Notes under the pieces: model-generated
The model's database searches: none
What the model was told of the DNA's origin: nothing
Seen by the model: only the letters and a program-made list of their open reading frames with translations
Made by a program: the position numbers and the translations under genes
In this document: piece after piece, positions 18,753 through 28,086 of the stretch
Layout: each line of letters starts with the position of its first letter
Position numbering within the stretch: position 1 is the first letter of the stretch
NCBI GenBank assembly: GCA_002238505.1
Contig: MPMM01000004.1
Span: 156,608 to 220,607 of the forward strand
Direction: 5' to 3'
Source: SAR202 cluster bacterium bin22
Lineage (GTDB): Bacteria; Chloroflexota; Dehalococcoidia; Lucifugimonadales; UBA3495
DNA: 64,000 bases

Positions 18753-20807
18753 CTACTCCTCCAGGCTGTCCGCCAGGATCTCCAGCACGTCCTTCGCCTG
18801 CTTGTCCTGGTCTTCTCCCTTAGCCTGGATTCCCTCGGTCATCATCTGCAGGCAGAAGGGACAGGAAACGCCCACCGTGTCGGCGTTGGTTTCCAGGAAG
18901 TGGTCGGTACGGGCATGGTTAATGCGCTGGCCCTGGCTTTCCTCTATCCACATATGCCCGCCACCGGCGCCGCAGCAGAACCCACGCTCGCGGCAGCGGG
19001 GTTCCATCTCCACCAGTCTCAGGCCAGGGATGGAGCGGGCAATGTTGCGGGGCTGGTCGTAGATGCCGTTGTGGCGGCCCAGGAAGCAGGAGTCATGGTA
19101 GGCCATATCCACGTTCATCATCTTGATAGGCTTGACCCTGCCCTGCTGGATGAGTTCATCCACAAACTGGCTGTAGTGCAGCACCTCGTAATCCCCGCCG
19201 AACTGGGGGTATTCGTTGCGCATAGTGTTGAAGCAGTGGGGGCAGATGGTGACAATCTTCTTGACGTTGTAGCCGTTGAGCACTTCGATGTTCTGGGCGG
19301 CCAGCATCTGGAACAGGTACTCGTTGCCCATGCGGCGGGCCGGGTCGCCGGTGCAGGTTTCCTCGTCGCCCAGAATCGCAAAGTCCACGCCGGCGGCTTT
19401 CAGCACTTTCACCATGGAGCGGGCCGTGCCCTGGCTGCGCTGCTCCAGGGCGGCGGTGCAGCCCACCCAGAAGAGAATCTCGGCATCGGGCTTCTCGGCC
19501 AGGGTCGGAACATCCAGCCCTTCGGCCCAGTCGGTGCGGGAATACTGGGTGCCCCGCCAGGGGTGGCCGCGCTGCTCCATGCTGAGGAGAGCGTTCATTC
19601 CCGTCTCCGGGATTCGGGACTCTTCCAGCACCAGGTTCCGGCGCAGGTCCATGATGGTGGGTATATGTTCCACCACCACGGGGCATTCCTCCATGCAGGC
19701 GCCGCAGGAAACGCAGTCCCAGATCATTTGCTCCGGAATGGCATGGTCGATTATCGGCTCAGGCTCCACGTGCTCGGGGTCGCGCGGCCCCTGGTGGCCG
19801 ATGGTTATCATGTGTTCCTTGATGTTTTCCACGATGTGCATCGGGGACAGGACCTTGCCGGTGGTGTGGGCGGGACAGGCGTCGGTGCATCGCCCACACA
19901 CCGCGCAGGCGTAGCCGTCCAGCAATTCTTTCCAGGTGAAGTCCTGCACACGAGACGCGCCGAACCGCTCGACGTTCTCGAGGTCCATGGTCGCCATGGT
20001 TCCCCGGGGCTCCAGGGACCGGAAGTAGGCGTTCAGGGGCGCGCCCATCATGTGAATGTGCTTGGAAGTGGGGACATATATGCCGAAACCCAGGATGATG
20101 CCCAGGTGAACCCACCAGAAAATGGCGTGGAGGGCTTCCGCAGCTCCGGCAGTAACGCCCATGCTGGTAAAAGCGTCGCCCAGCACGCCGCCAACCGGAA
20201 CGGCGGCTTCCGGACCATGTCCGCCGGATGCGACGTAAAAGGCGTGGACCAGGAGGGTGGCTACCATCAGCCCCGCGGTGAGACCAACCACAATCACCGC
20301 GTCGATATTTCGGGTGAGGTCAAAACTGAGGCGGTAGGGTTTGGCCGCCCACCGGCGCGCCAGCATCCACCCCAGGATTGCCAGGATCAGGACCGCATAC
20401 AGGTCCAGGTATATGCTGTAAACCCTTACGCCGGTTGTCGTAAGCAGGCGCTCGGGGAAGGCATGCCAGATAGAGCCGGCAAAGATGAAGATTAGGTAGC
20501 TCAGGGAGAAGGAAAGGAATCCCCAGAAAACGAAGGCATGTCCCAGCCCTGCCAGGTCTATACTGCGACTGCGCGCGTCCAGGGACCCTACCCGCTGCAG
20601 CACCTTGCGCTGTCCGACCACAATACTGATTGCGCCGGTCAGTCGCTCCCAGGGCCGGTCAAAGCGGGCAATGCTGCGGCCCTGCCGAATGAGGTGAATA
20701 ACCCGCTTGTAGGCCAGCCAGCCAGCCAAAGCCTGCGTGAGAACCAGGGCCAGATAAACGCCAGCCCATACGGGGATAATGCCTAAGATATCGCCAGGAG
20801 GGACCAT
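18753..20807 (-). CDS. Membrane-bound Fe-S oxidoreductase (EtfD/HdrD-like, ETF:quinone oxidoreductase type)
   Basis: A 684-residue fusion: an N-terminal NarI-like membrane part with about six spans (residues 10-255, His in several helices), two [4Fe-4S] ferredoxin motifs (CAVCGRCTDACP near 305 and CVSCGACMEECP near 365), then two CCG cysteine-rich domains. The CCG features are CPHCFNTMRNEYP near 520, and CCGAGGGHMW and CPFCLQMM near 620-655. This architecture is that of EtfD-like proteins, which pass electrons from electron-transfer flavoprotein to (mena)quinone during fatty acid or amino acid oxidation. No etfAB genes are beside it. It is divergent from the Mrr gene. Confidence 0.88.
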   Translation of the reverse strand: MVPPGDILGIIPVWAGVYLALVLTQALAGWLAYKRVIHLIRQGRSIARFDRPWERLTGAISIVVGQRKVLQRVGSLDARSRSIDLAGLGHAFVFWGFLSFSLSYLIFIFAGSIWHAFPERLLTTTGVRVYSIYLDLYAVLILAILGWMLARRWAAKPYRLSFDLTRNIDAVIVVGLTAGLMVATLLVHAFYVASGGHGPEAAVPVGGVLGDAFTSMGVTAGAAEALHAIFWWVHLGIILGFGIYVPTSKHIHMMGAPLNAYFRSLEPRGTMATMDLENVERFGASRVQDFTWKELLDGYACAVCGRCTDACPAHTTGKVLSPMHIVENIKEHMITIGHQGPRDPEHVEPEPIIDHAIPEQMIWDCVSCGACMEECPVVVEHIPTIMDLRRNLVLEESRIPETGMNALLSMEQRGHPWRGTQYSRTDWAEGLDVPTLAEKPDAEILFWVGCTAALEQRSQGTARSMVKVLKAAGVDFAILGDEETCTGDPARRMGNEYLFQMLAAQNIEVLNGYNVKKIVTICPHCFNTMRNEYPQFGGDYEVLHYSQFVDELIQQGRVKPIKMMNVDMAYHDSCFLGRHNGIYDQPRNIARSIPGLRLVEMEPRCRERGFCCGAGGGHMWIEESQGQRINHARTDHFLETNADTVGVSCPFCLQMMTEGIQAKGEDQDKQAKDVLEILADSLEE

Positions 20808-20908
20808 GATAGGGGACTCCGGAGGTTGGATTTCGCCATACGATTAAGTGCGAGAATAGTGTAACATACGGGTGCCAGAACATTGCCACATCTCATGGAG
20901 AGGAACGA

Positions 20909-21820
20909 ATGGCGGTGCCAAAGTTCAGTGAGTTTTACAGTGCTATTTTGCAGATAGCGTATGAGTCTTCTCAAAGTAAGAGATCAGACCAATTCAAAGA
21001 AACTGTATGCCAGCGACTTCGACTGTCCGACAACGAAATAGCGGAGAAGACTTCCTCGGGCATGAAGACGAAAGTGGAAGATCGTACTCGATGGGCCATT
21101 TACCACCTGCAGAAGGATGGCTTGTTGGAGAGCCCCTCCAGGGGCCTTTACAGAATCAGTGCCAAGGGAAAAGCGTCTCCACGCCACCAATACCGCACCC
21201 AAAACACACCGCAGGCTGAAAAACTGCCAGAGTCCGAAAGCCATCAAATCGAGCCGTGGATTAAGAACCTACCGAAGGAAGTGGATGAATTTGGGTTGCA
21301 TGATTCCACGCCCGACGAAAAAATGGCTATCCATTATGAAGAGCAACGGGAAAGATTGGCTCAGGAAATTCTCGACATCGTGAAGGGAATCGCGCCCTCT
21401 GAATTCGAGAAGTTGGTTGTGGAGTTGTTGAAAGGGATGGGATATGGTGATGGCAAAGTAACTGGCAAGTCAGGGGACGGCGGAATAGATGGCGTTCTCA
21501 ATCAGGATGCCCTGGGCATGGAAAAGATCTATATTCAAGCCAAGAGGTTTGATTACGCCCAAGTCGGAGAACCTGAAATCCGCAATTTCTCAGGCAGTTT
21601 AGATCCTCATGGAGCTAATAAGGGAATATTTATCACAACCTCTTCTTTTTCTGCAAACGCCCGTCGTACGTCTGAGAATATCTCCAGGGGTGGTAAAATC
21701 ATCCGCCTTATTGAAGGAACGGAACTTGCCCAACTTATGATTCAGCACGGCGTAGGCGTTGTAACCGAAATCACCTACGAAGTAAAGAAACTGGATGCAA
21801 ACTATTTTGCTGATCTGTAG
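20909..21820 (+). CDS. Mrr-type restriction endonuclease
   Basis: The 303-residue protein has an N-terminal winged-helix-like domain (residues 1-90) and a C-terminal Mrr_cat PD-(D/E)xK nuclease domain (about 155-285). The catalytic residues are visible: Glu167 in EFEKLVVELLKGMGYGDG, Asp194 in GDGGIDGV, and QAK at 210-212. Mrr enzymes cut modified DNA and serve in defence against foreign DNA. No methylase is adjacent, as usual for type IV systems. The gene is clearly AT-richer than both neighbours and stands alone between housekeeping genes, suggesting acquisition by transfer. GGAG precedes the ATG. Confidence 0.88.
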   Translation: MAVPKFSEFYSAILQIAYESSQSKRSDQFKETVCQRLRLSDNEIAEKTSSGMKTKVEDRTRWAIYHLQKDGLLESPSRGLYRISAKGKASPRHQYRTQNTPQAEKLPESESHQIEPWIKNLPKEVDEFGLHDSTPDEKMAIHYEEQRERLAQEILDIVKGIAPSEFEKLVVELLKGMGYGDGKVTGKSGDGGIDGVLNQDALGMEKIYIQAKRFDYAQVGEPEIRNFSGSLDPHGANKGIFITTSSFSANARRTSENISRGGKIIRLIEGTELAQLMIQHGVGVVTEITYEVKKLDANYFADL

Positions 21821-21889
21821 GGTGGTGCCGTTTCAGTGGCTATTTCGCTCTCATTTCACGGCGATTCTGACCTGGCTATCTAGTATGTT

Positions 21890-23827
21890 ATGGAGAACAG
21901 CACTGTAAAACCCACACCCCCCCTAGTCCCCCGCATAGTGGCGGCATTCCGCCCCTACACTGGCCGCATAACCCTGGTGGGGCTGCTGATCCTCGTCACC
22001 GCCGGGCTGGGCGTGGTCAATCCAGTCCTGATCCAGGTGGTTTTCGACAACGCCCTCTTCCCCGAGTCGGGCGGCCCCAACATGCGCCTGCTCTGGATTC
22101 TGGCCGGGGTAATGGGCGGCATAACCGTGGTGTCCGGCAGCCTGGGAATTGTCCAGACCTACCTGACCAACCTGGTGGGCCAGCGGGTGATGCGCGACCT
22201 GCGCGACACCCTGTACCGTCACCTGCAGGGCCTGTCCCTGGGGTTCTTCACCGACACCCGCACCGGCGAAATCCAGTCCCGGGTCGCCGACGACGTGGGC
22301 GGTGTGCAGCGCGTCGTAACCAACACCGTCTCCGATGTCCTGTCCAACAGCGTCATCCTCATCAGCACAGTCATTGCGATGCTGGTGCTGTCGTGGGAGT
22401 TGACCATCGTTGCGGTGGCTTCGGCCCCGTTCTTCTTTGCCATCAGCCGCTACGTGGGAAGGAAACGACGGGCCATTGCCGCCGAAGCCCAGCGCTCCAC
22501 CGCCGAGTTGACCGCCATCACCCAGGAAACCCTCTCCATTTCCGGAGTTATGCTGGCCAAGCTGTTCGGCCGGCAGGGCAGTGAAATTGACCGCTTTCAT
22601 AGTCAGAACCAGCGCCTGTCGGACCTGATTATCCGGCGGCAGATGACGGGCCAGTCCTTCTTTACCCTGATGCAGATTTTCTTCTCCGTGTCCCCCGTTG
22701 CCGTGTACCTGCTGGCCGGTTACCTGATCACGGGCGGGGGAATTAACCAGGTCTCGGCCGGCACCATCGTCGCCTTCACCACCCTGCAGAGCCGCCTCTA
22801 CTTCCCCATCGGACGCCTGCTTGAAGTCTCGGTGGAGTTGCAGGCCTCTCTGGCCTTGTTCGAGCGTATTTTCGGCTACCTGGACATCAAGCCCGAAATA
22901 GTAGACGCTCCTGACGCCATTGACTTGCCGCCAGAGCAGGTGGCGGGAACCGTCAGTTTCGATTCGGTGCGAGTGGACTACTCGGTCCACCCGGACGCCG
23001 GTCCAGCCGGAAATACAGCCTTTGGGACGACAGGGGTTGGCGGGGACGGGACCACGCACCAGTGGGCCCTGGACGGTGTCACTTTCAATATCAAGGCCGG
23101 CCAGTTGGCTGCCTTTGTGGGGCCCAGCGGCGCCGGAAAGACGACCATCTCTTACTTGATCCCCAGGTTGTACGACGCCACCGAAGGCGCCATTTCCATC
23201 GACGGCATTGACGTGCGTCAGATCCGGCAGGCTTCCCTGGCCGGGTTGATAGGGTACGTAACCCAGGAAAGCTACCTGTTCCACGCCAGCATTCGGGACA
23301 ACCTGCTGTACGGGAATCCCCGGGCTACCCAGCAGGAAGTGGAAGCCGCGGCCCGGGCCGCTTACATCCACGACAGGATCGTGGAGTTTCCCGAAGGGTA
23401 CGACACGGTTGTGGGCGAACGGGGCTACCGGCTCTCCGGCGGGGAACGTCAGCGGCTGGCCATCGCCCGGGTAATACTGCATCAGCCCCGCATACTGATT
23501 CTGGATGAGGCCACCTCGGCGCTGGATACGTCCAGCGAGAGGTATGTTCAGTCGGCGCTGAAACCGTTGATGCGAGGACGTACGACGGTGGCCATCGCCC
23601 ACCGCCTTTCAACCATATTGGCAGCTGACGTAATCTACGTAATCGACCACGGCCAAATAATGGAACGGGGGTCTCACCTGGAACTCTTGGCCCGGGGCGG
23701 CCTGTATTCCCACCTGTACGAAGAGCAGTTTGAGGGTGGCGACGTCGAATGCTACTGCGAGGACGGGGTGGTAATGAGCGATGGAGAGATAGTGGGCGCC
23801 GGGGCCCCTGCAACGCTGTCAAATTAA
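21890..23827 (+). CDS. ABC exporter half-transporter (MsbA/MDR type)
   Basis: A 645-residue fusion of a six-span membrane domain (residues 20-320) and an ATP-binding domain (about 350-600). The Walker A is GPSGAGKTT near residue 411, the signature LSGGERQRLAIAR near 514, and the Walker B ILILDEATSALD near 538, followed by the H-loop AIAHRL. A Gly/Pro/Thr-rich insertion of about 30 residues (near 362-392, including TAFGTTGVGGDGTTH) splits the first strand of the nucleotide domain. It would work as a homodimer or with a partner not present here. Substrate unknown. Confidence 0.93.
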   Translation: MENSTVKPTPPLVPRIVAAFRPYTGRITLVGLLILVTAGLGVVNPVLIQVVFDNALFPESGGPNMRLLWILAGVMGGITVVSGSLGIVQTYLTNLVGQRVMRDLRDTLYRHLQGLSLGFFTDTRTGEIQSRVADDVGGVQRVVTNTVSDVLSNSVILISTVIAMLVLSWELTIVAVASAPFFFAISRYVGRKRRAIAAEAQRSTAELTAITQETLSISGVMLAKLFGRQGSEIDRFHSQNQRLSDLIIRRQMTGQSFFTLMQIFFSVSPVAVYLLAGYLITGGGINQVSAGTIVAFTTLQSRLYFPIGRLLEVSVELQASLALFERIFGYLDIKPEIVDAPDAIDLPPEQVAGTVSFDSVRVDYSVHPDAGPAGNTAFGTTGVGGDGTTHQWALDGVTFNIKAGQLAAFVGPSGAGKTTISYLIPRLYDATEGAISIDGIDVRQIRQASLAGLIGYVTQESYLFHASIRDNLLYGNPRATQQEVEAAARAAYIHDRIVEFPEGYDTVVGERGYRLSGGERQRLAIARVILHQPRILILDEATSALDTSSERYVQSALKPLMRGRTTVAIAHRLSTILAADVIYVIDHGQIMERGSHLELLARGGLYSHLYEEQFEGGDVECYCEDGVVMSDGEIVGAGAPATLSN

Positions 23828-23829
23828 CA

Positions 23830-23860
23830 AACCCCGGGAGCATCCGCTGCAACCGGGGTT
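23830..23860 (+). terminator. Possible terminator between convergent genes
   Basis: AACCCCGG (23830-23837) can pair with CCGGGGTT (23853-23860). The loop is long and the tail GATTGTAT is only moderately T-rich, so this is tentative. Confidence 0.4.
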
Positions 23861-23924
23861 GATTGTATGGATTGCCTTCTCGCTGTACGAATGACGGGCC
23901 TGGCGAGGATAAAGCCCGAGTCCC

Positions 23925-24932
23925 CTAACCCTTAACCCTGGGGATAACTTCTCGGCCCATCAGTTCAATCTGCTGCAGGGTGGCCTCCTGGGACATTCCT
24001 GGCCATTGCATTCTGAAGATCATGTAGTTGACCCCCAGGTCCTGCTCGTAACGCTGAATCTCCGAGACTACGTCGTCCGGGGACCCCAGCAGGAACCGGT
24101 CGCGGGCCAGGTCCTGGTAGGGGACGGAGAAACTCTCTTCTCCAGGCAGCGCTTTGTCCTGTCCCCAGGCCGCGTAGGCGGCATACTTCGGAGCCAGCCA
24201 GGGTTCGCTCTCCACGTAAGCGGTCTCCCGGTCCTGGGCCACGTACAATTCCCGCATCATTGGCAGCGATTCCGGGGTGGGCTGTCCTGCCCGTTCCAGG
24301 GCTGCCTGGTAACCCTTCCACTGCTCAGATACCATCTGGACGGTGGCGTGCGGATTTACCAGCCACGGGTAGCCCCACCGCGCGGCGCGGCGAATGGCCA
24401 CGTCATTGTTGGCAGCCACCCATATGGGAGGGTGAGGTTTCTGCACCGGCTTGGTGGATGGCGACACCCGGGGGACGTTGTAGTACTGGCCGGAGAACTC
24501 CACCTCTTCCTGCGTCCACATAAGCTTGATAACTTCCAGCGCCTCCCGCAGGCGTGATACCCGCTCTCCGCGCTCCACGCCGAAGGCCGTGTATTCCTCG
24601 TCCCGGTAGCCCAGCCCCACACCGAATATAAAGCGTCCGCCGCAGATGGCGTCCATGGTGGCAATGCTTTCCGCCAGTTCCACCGGGTTGTGCAGGGGCA
24701 CCAGGATTACCGTGGCGGCCACCTCCATTTCACCGGCCTCGGCGGCCAGGCGGGCCAGTAACGGGAGGCTGGAACTCATCTGGTAAGGAGCGGCCAGGTA
24801 ATGCTGACCCGTGCAGATCATGTCGAAGCCGGCTTCCTTGGCCGCCCGGACCTGCTCAACGCTCTCCTGTATTTTCTGGGGAAACGACTCCCCGGGAAGG
24901 TACTGGTTGGTGACAAAAAATCCGAGCTTCAT
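23925..24932 (-). CDS. LLM-class flavin-dependent oxidoreductase (F420/FMN luciferase-like)
   Basis: A 335-residue TIM-barrel protein of the bacterial luciferase family: MKLGFFVTNQYLPGES at the start, DMICTGQHYLAAPYQMSSSLPLLARLAA near 36-64, GRFIFGVGLGYRDEEY near 97-112, and KPHPPIWVAANNDVAIRRAARWGYPWL near 164-190. Members use reduced F420 or FMN to oxidise or reduce organic substrates. The gene is convergent with the ABC exporter. Its cofactor cannot be fixed from sequence alone. Confidence 0.88.
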   Translation of the reverse strand: MKLGFFVTNQYLPGESFPQKIQESVEQVRAAKEAGFDMICTGQHYLAAPYQMSSSLPLLARLAAEAGEMEVAATVILVPLHNPVELAESIATMDAICGGRFIFGVGLGYRDEEYTAFGVERGERVSRLREALEVIKLMWTQEEVEFSGQYYNVPRVSPSTKPVQKPHPPIWVAANNDVAIRRAARWGYPWLVNPHATVQMVSEQWKGYQAALERAGQPTPESLPMMRELYVAQDRETAYVESEPWLAPKYAAYAAWGQDKALPGEESFSVPYQDLARDRFLLGSPDDVVSEIQRYEQDLGVNYMIFRMQWPGMSQEATLQQIELMGREVIPRVKG

Positions 24933-25147
24933 AATTGGCCTGATTCCCCCGTTTTCATTCTTTCCATTGACCGATATTCGGCTAGTTCGCTCAGTATTCT
25001 AAAGGGACTCAGTTCCTGGCACAATCGGGACTTGAGAGAATTTAGTAAGGTTTATTTATGCATTTTTTACTAATTATTTGCCAAACCCGGTTGTGGAACC
25101 CCGGCCCTTGAGATAAAGTTATGTAAATTGGGGGAAAGGGGATAGGG

Positions 25148-25948
25148 ATGAAGATTGCCAGATTCCGCGCCGGAAGCCGTACTGCCAACGGAGTAGTCGT
25201 CGGTGAGGAGATTGCCGAAATCCGGGGGAGTATCTATACCAGCTTCAGAGTTACTGACACACGTCACTCGCTGGCCGATGTGAAGCTGCTGCCTCCTACA
25301 GACCCCGCCGAATTGTGGGGGCCGGGGCTTAACTTCGTTGACCACCTGGAATATGCCGGTTCGGTTTTTGGCCAGGGTGCGATGGCAGTTCCGGAGCGTC
25401 CCCAGCCCTGGCGCAAGGGACGAAACGCCCTGACCGGCGTAAACGACCCCATCATCATTCCCAAGGACACCGCCGGCGAAGTCCACTACGAAGGCGAGGC
25501 GGTGGCGGTTATCGGCAAGGTGTGCCGCCGGATTCCCACGGAAAGAGCTTCCCAATACATTCTCGGCTACTCTTGCGGCAATGACGTCAGCGAGCGCACC
25601 TGGCAAAAGGACGACTGGACCTTCTGGCGGGCCAAGGGCGCCGACACCTTCGCCCCGGTGGGACCCTGGATTGAGACTGAACTGGACCCCCAGGCCCTGG
25701 ACCTGCTGGTCAGGATCAATGGGGAAGAGGTGCAGCGGTGCAACACCTCGGATATGCTCTTCTCCTTCGCGGAGATAGTCAGCTATATCAGCCAGCACGT
25801 AACCCTGCGCCCTGGCGACCTGGTCTTCTCGGGTGCGACGGGCGTCACCCGTGCCATAGTGCCCGGGGACGTGGTGGAGGTTGACATACCTGGTATTGGT
25901 GTCCTGACCAACCCGGTCATCACCGAATTTGAGGCGGGCGAGGGCTAA
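25148..25948 (+). CDS. Fumarylacetoacetate hydrolase family protein
   Basis: A 266-residue FAH-fold enzyme. The metal-binding Glu residues are in VHYEGEAVAVIG near residue 115, and the Asp in GYSCGNDVSERTWQ near residue 145. The C-terminal GDLVFSGATGVTRAIVPGDVVEVDIPGIG segment is typical. Family members hydrolyse or decarboxylate 2-oxo acids in aromatic catabolism (fumarylpyruvate, 5-oxopent-3-ene-dioate and others). It stands alone; GATAGGGATG supplies a weak ribosome-binding site. Confidence 0.9.
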   Translation: MKIARFRAGSRTANGVVVGEEIAEIRGSIYTSFRVTDTRHSLADVKLLPPTDPAELWGPGLNFVDHLEYAGSVFGQGAMAVPERPQPWRKGRNALTGVNDPIIIPKDTAGEVHYEGEAVAVIGKVCRRIPTERASQYILGYSCGNDVSERTWQKDDWTFWRAKGADTFAPVGPWIETELDPQALDLLVRINGEEVQRCNTSDMLFSFAEIVSYISQHVTLRPGDLVFSGATGVTRAIVPGDVVEVDIPGIGVLTNPVITEFEAGEG

Positions 25949-26104
25949 GCGACTCTCTCAACAATCCTTCCCCCTTGACGGGGGAAGGTTGGCTTTGCGG
26001 AAAAAGCCGCTTCTGATGAATAAGTAGCCAAAGCGATGAAGAAGTGCCAAATGAATCCCCCACCTGGTCTGGGTTGAGCCTTCGCTAATAGGAGAAGGTA
26101 TACG

Positions 26105-26466
26105 ATGAGTGTGCAGGAATTTGTCGCCAGATGGGAAGACGAAACTGACTTTTTGAAGTTTCTTGTTCTTATTGCTCTCAAAACAGATTTTAGAGATTGG
26201 GAGAGTTGGGACGACGCCACACAATCCATACTAGCCCCGCTCCGTCGCATAAAGGATATTTATGGGATAGATGCCATCCTGGATGCAAAAGAATTGGGGC
26301 TGGGTACTCATTGGAACCAATCCACTTTGCAAGTAGAAGGTTTGAACGCTCCACTAGTGGTTACCGCAGTTTCCGAATATACGACCCCATCGCAAAGCCA
26401 GTAAAAGGGGAGCTTGCAAAGGCAGTGGCCCAAGCACGGCAAAGAAAGGTCCGCCCATACGTTTAA
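26105..26466 (+). pseudogene. Small unknown gene, apparently frameshifted near its 3' end
   Basis: AGGAGAAGG precedes an ATG that opens a 99-codon frame ending at 26404, beginning MSVQEFVARWEDETDFLKFL. The tail after VVTAVSEY (TTPSQSQ) looks unnatural. The -1 frame continues from the same point as YDPIAKPVKGELAKAVAQAR, then QRKVRPYV and a stop at 26466, directly before a terminator at 26470. The natural product is therefore probably about 120 residues joined across 26375-26385. It could be a sequencing or assembly error, a real mutation, or programmed shifting. It is AT-richer than neighbours and I recognise no family. Confidence 0.55.
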
Positions 26467-26469
26467 TGC

Positions 26470-26496
26470 AAAAGTCGCCTAAAATGGCGACTTTTT
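26470..26496 (+). terminator. Rho-independent terminator after the small unknown gene
   Basis: AAAAGTCGCC (26470-26479), loop TAAAAT, GGCGACTTTT (26486-26495), then TTCC. It lies four bases after the stop in the -1 frame at 26466, which supports that frame as the true 3' end. Confidence 0.85.
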
Positions 26497-26504
26497 CCGC
26501 AAGA

Positions 26505-26596
26505 CCGGGGAAGGTTAGAATGGGTGGGAAAAGCAATCGCTTTTGCTGTCGCCTTTTGCCCAGTGCTCTGCCTTGAATAATTTTGAGATAGTTTCC
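26505..26596. repeat. Family A repeat, right-hand part
   Basis: Contains GGGGAAGGTTAGAATGGG, AAGCAATCGCTTTTGCTGTC, GCTCTGCCTTGAATAATTTTG and the end AGATAGTTTCC. The left end ACTATCTCAAAAT is missing; the terminator above occupies that place. Confidence 0.75.
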
Positions 26597-26709
26597 AAGT
26601 ACTGGACCGCTCCCACCAAGGCATCCCCGGCCGACTACAGGCGCTATCGCACCGCCTCATGGGCTCCAGCCCTGTCGGCAGGCGTAAGCCCGTCGTAGAA
26701 ACGGCTCCC

Positions 26710-28086
26710 CTATTCCCTGGCTTCCTCCACCGGTTCGCCTGCTCCCTCGGCGGCGGCCTGCGGCAGGGAAGGTTTGCGGGCCAGGGCAAACATGAAGGCG
26801 CTGATTACGAACGTTGGCGCAAAGGTCATCAGCACAATCTCGTAGCTGCCCGTACTGTCCCTGATCCACCCGGCGTAAATGGGCGCAATAAACATGCCGA
26901 TGTTGTGGAAGATGCTCATTGCCCCCATCAGGCTGGCGAAGCGGTTCCGGCCAAAGTAGTCTCCCACCATTATCCAGTTGACCGAAGTAATCCCTTCCAC
27001 TATGGCCAGCCCCAGGATGAAGACAATCAGCGCCCACCACTGGGGCAGCAGCCACAGTCCCACCAGGCCTATGGCCCCGAGATTCATTCCGTAGAAGAGC
27101 AGCTTGCGTGGAGAAAGCCGTCCTCCGGCCACGCCCAGCAGGAACCGCAGGGGGATGGCCATGAAGAACATTACCGACGCCGACAGGGTGGCCATGTCTT
27201 CGCTTAAGCCCTTCCACACCATCAGCGGGAACAGGTGAATAATGATGGAGTTGGTGGCGGAAACCCGGGTAATTACGCCAATCAGGATGAACCAGAAGGC
27301 CTGGGTGCGCAACGCCTGCCGTACCGTAAAGTTCTGCTCTTCGCCGCTGCCTCGGGCCGCCGGCTGATGGTGTCCACCGCCCCGCGAGGCACGGGCGGCG
27401 GAAGCGGCTCCTGCGGGTGGGTCACCGTCGGGCCGCAGTCCCATGTCTTCAGGACGGCTCCGGATGACATAGGCCACCGGCAACGTAAGGATGACGATAA
27501 ACAGGCCGATCAGGAAAACCGTTGGCCGCCAGCCCAGGGTAACAACTCCCAGGTGAAGCAGGGGGACAACTATGGCCCCCCCGCCGGCAAATGCGGTCAT
27601 CAGGGTGGAAAGGGCCACCGCCTTGCGGCGAATAAACCACTGATTTACCGTGGCCATCAGGGTCTGGCCCAAGCCGGCCGTCTTTCCCACCGATACCACG
27701 CCGACAAAGAGGAAAACAAGCTGCCAGTATTCCCGGGCGAAGGCGAGAAGCATCAATCCGATGCCCGCCGTCAGCCCGCCGAAAAGTATCATGGGCCTGG
27801 AGCCGAACTTGTCCACCAGCCAGCCCACCAGGGGAGCCCCCAGCCCTCCCTCGGCCCGGGCCAGGCTGAAGACCAGGGACATGGCGGCGTAGGAAATTCC
27901 CAGGTCGGCGCGGATGGGTTCAAAAAAGCGGGGGAAGCCGGTTGAGATGGCCCCGTTGCCGAACATTCCCTGAAGGCAAGCCACGGCCACCACGTACCAG
28001 CCATAAAAAAAGCGGCCCTGCCGCCGCTGGGTAGTGCCCGTTTGTCCAGGAGTTGTGGTTTCGGGTTCGGTCGGGGTGGCGCTCAT
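26710..28086 (-). CDS. MFS transporter (MCT/oxalate-formate antiporter-like)
   Basis: A 458-residue, 12-span carrier with a long, low-complexity loop (about residues 222-255) between the two six-span halves. FYGWYVVAVACLQGMFGNG begins span 1, and the loop-2/3 motif GWLVDKFGSRPM fits the MFS A-motif. It resembles the second MFS protein at 48888-50243 in length, in the ARAEGG/TRIEGG segment, and in the loop. Substrate is unknown, probably a small organic acid by family. The ATG at 28086 is the only plausible start. Confidence 0.88.
   Translation of the reverse strand: MSATPTEPETTTPGQTGTTQRRQGRFFYGWYVVAVACLQGMFGNGAISTGFPRFFEPIRADLGISYAAMSLVFSLARAEGGLGAPLVGWLVDKFGSRPMILFGGLTAGIGLMLLAFAREYWQLVFLFVGVVSVGKTAGLGQTLMATVNQWFIRRKAVALSTLMTAFAGGGAIVVPLLHLGVVTLGWRPTVFLIGLFIVILTLPVAYVIRSRPEDMGLRPDGDPPAGAASAARASRGGGHHQPAARGSGEEQNFTVRQALRTQAFWFILIGVITRVSATNSIIIHLFPLMVWKGLSEDMATLSASVMFFMAIPLRFLLGVAGGRLSPRKLLFYGMNLGAIGLVGLWLLPQWWALIVFILGLAIVEGITSVNWIMVGDYFGRNRFASLMGAMSIFHNIGMFIAPIYAGWIRDSTGSYEIVLMTFAPTFVISAFMFALARKPSLPQAAAEGAGEPVEEARE

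Noticed and set aside
18900..20495. 531-codon plus-strand frame opposite the EtfD-like gene
   Set aside because: The composition is His/Gly/Val-rich as expected of an antisense shadow, while the minus strand encodes clear Fe-S motifs.
21923..23602. 559-codon frame antisense to the ABC exporter
   Set aside because: Walker and signature motifs are on the plus strand; this frame has none.
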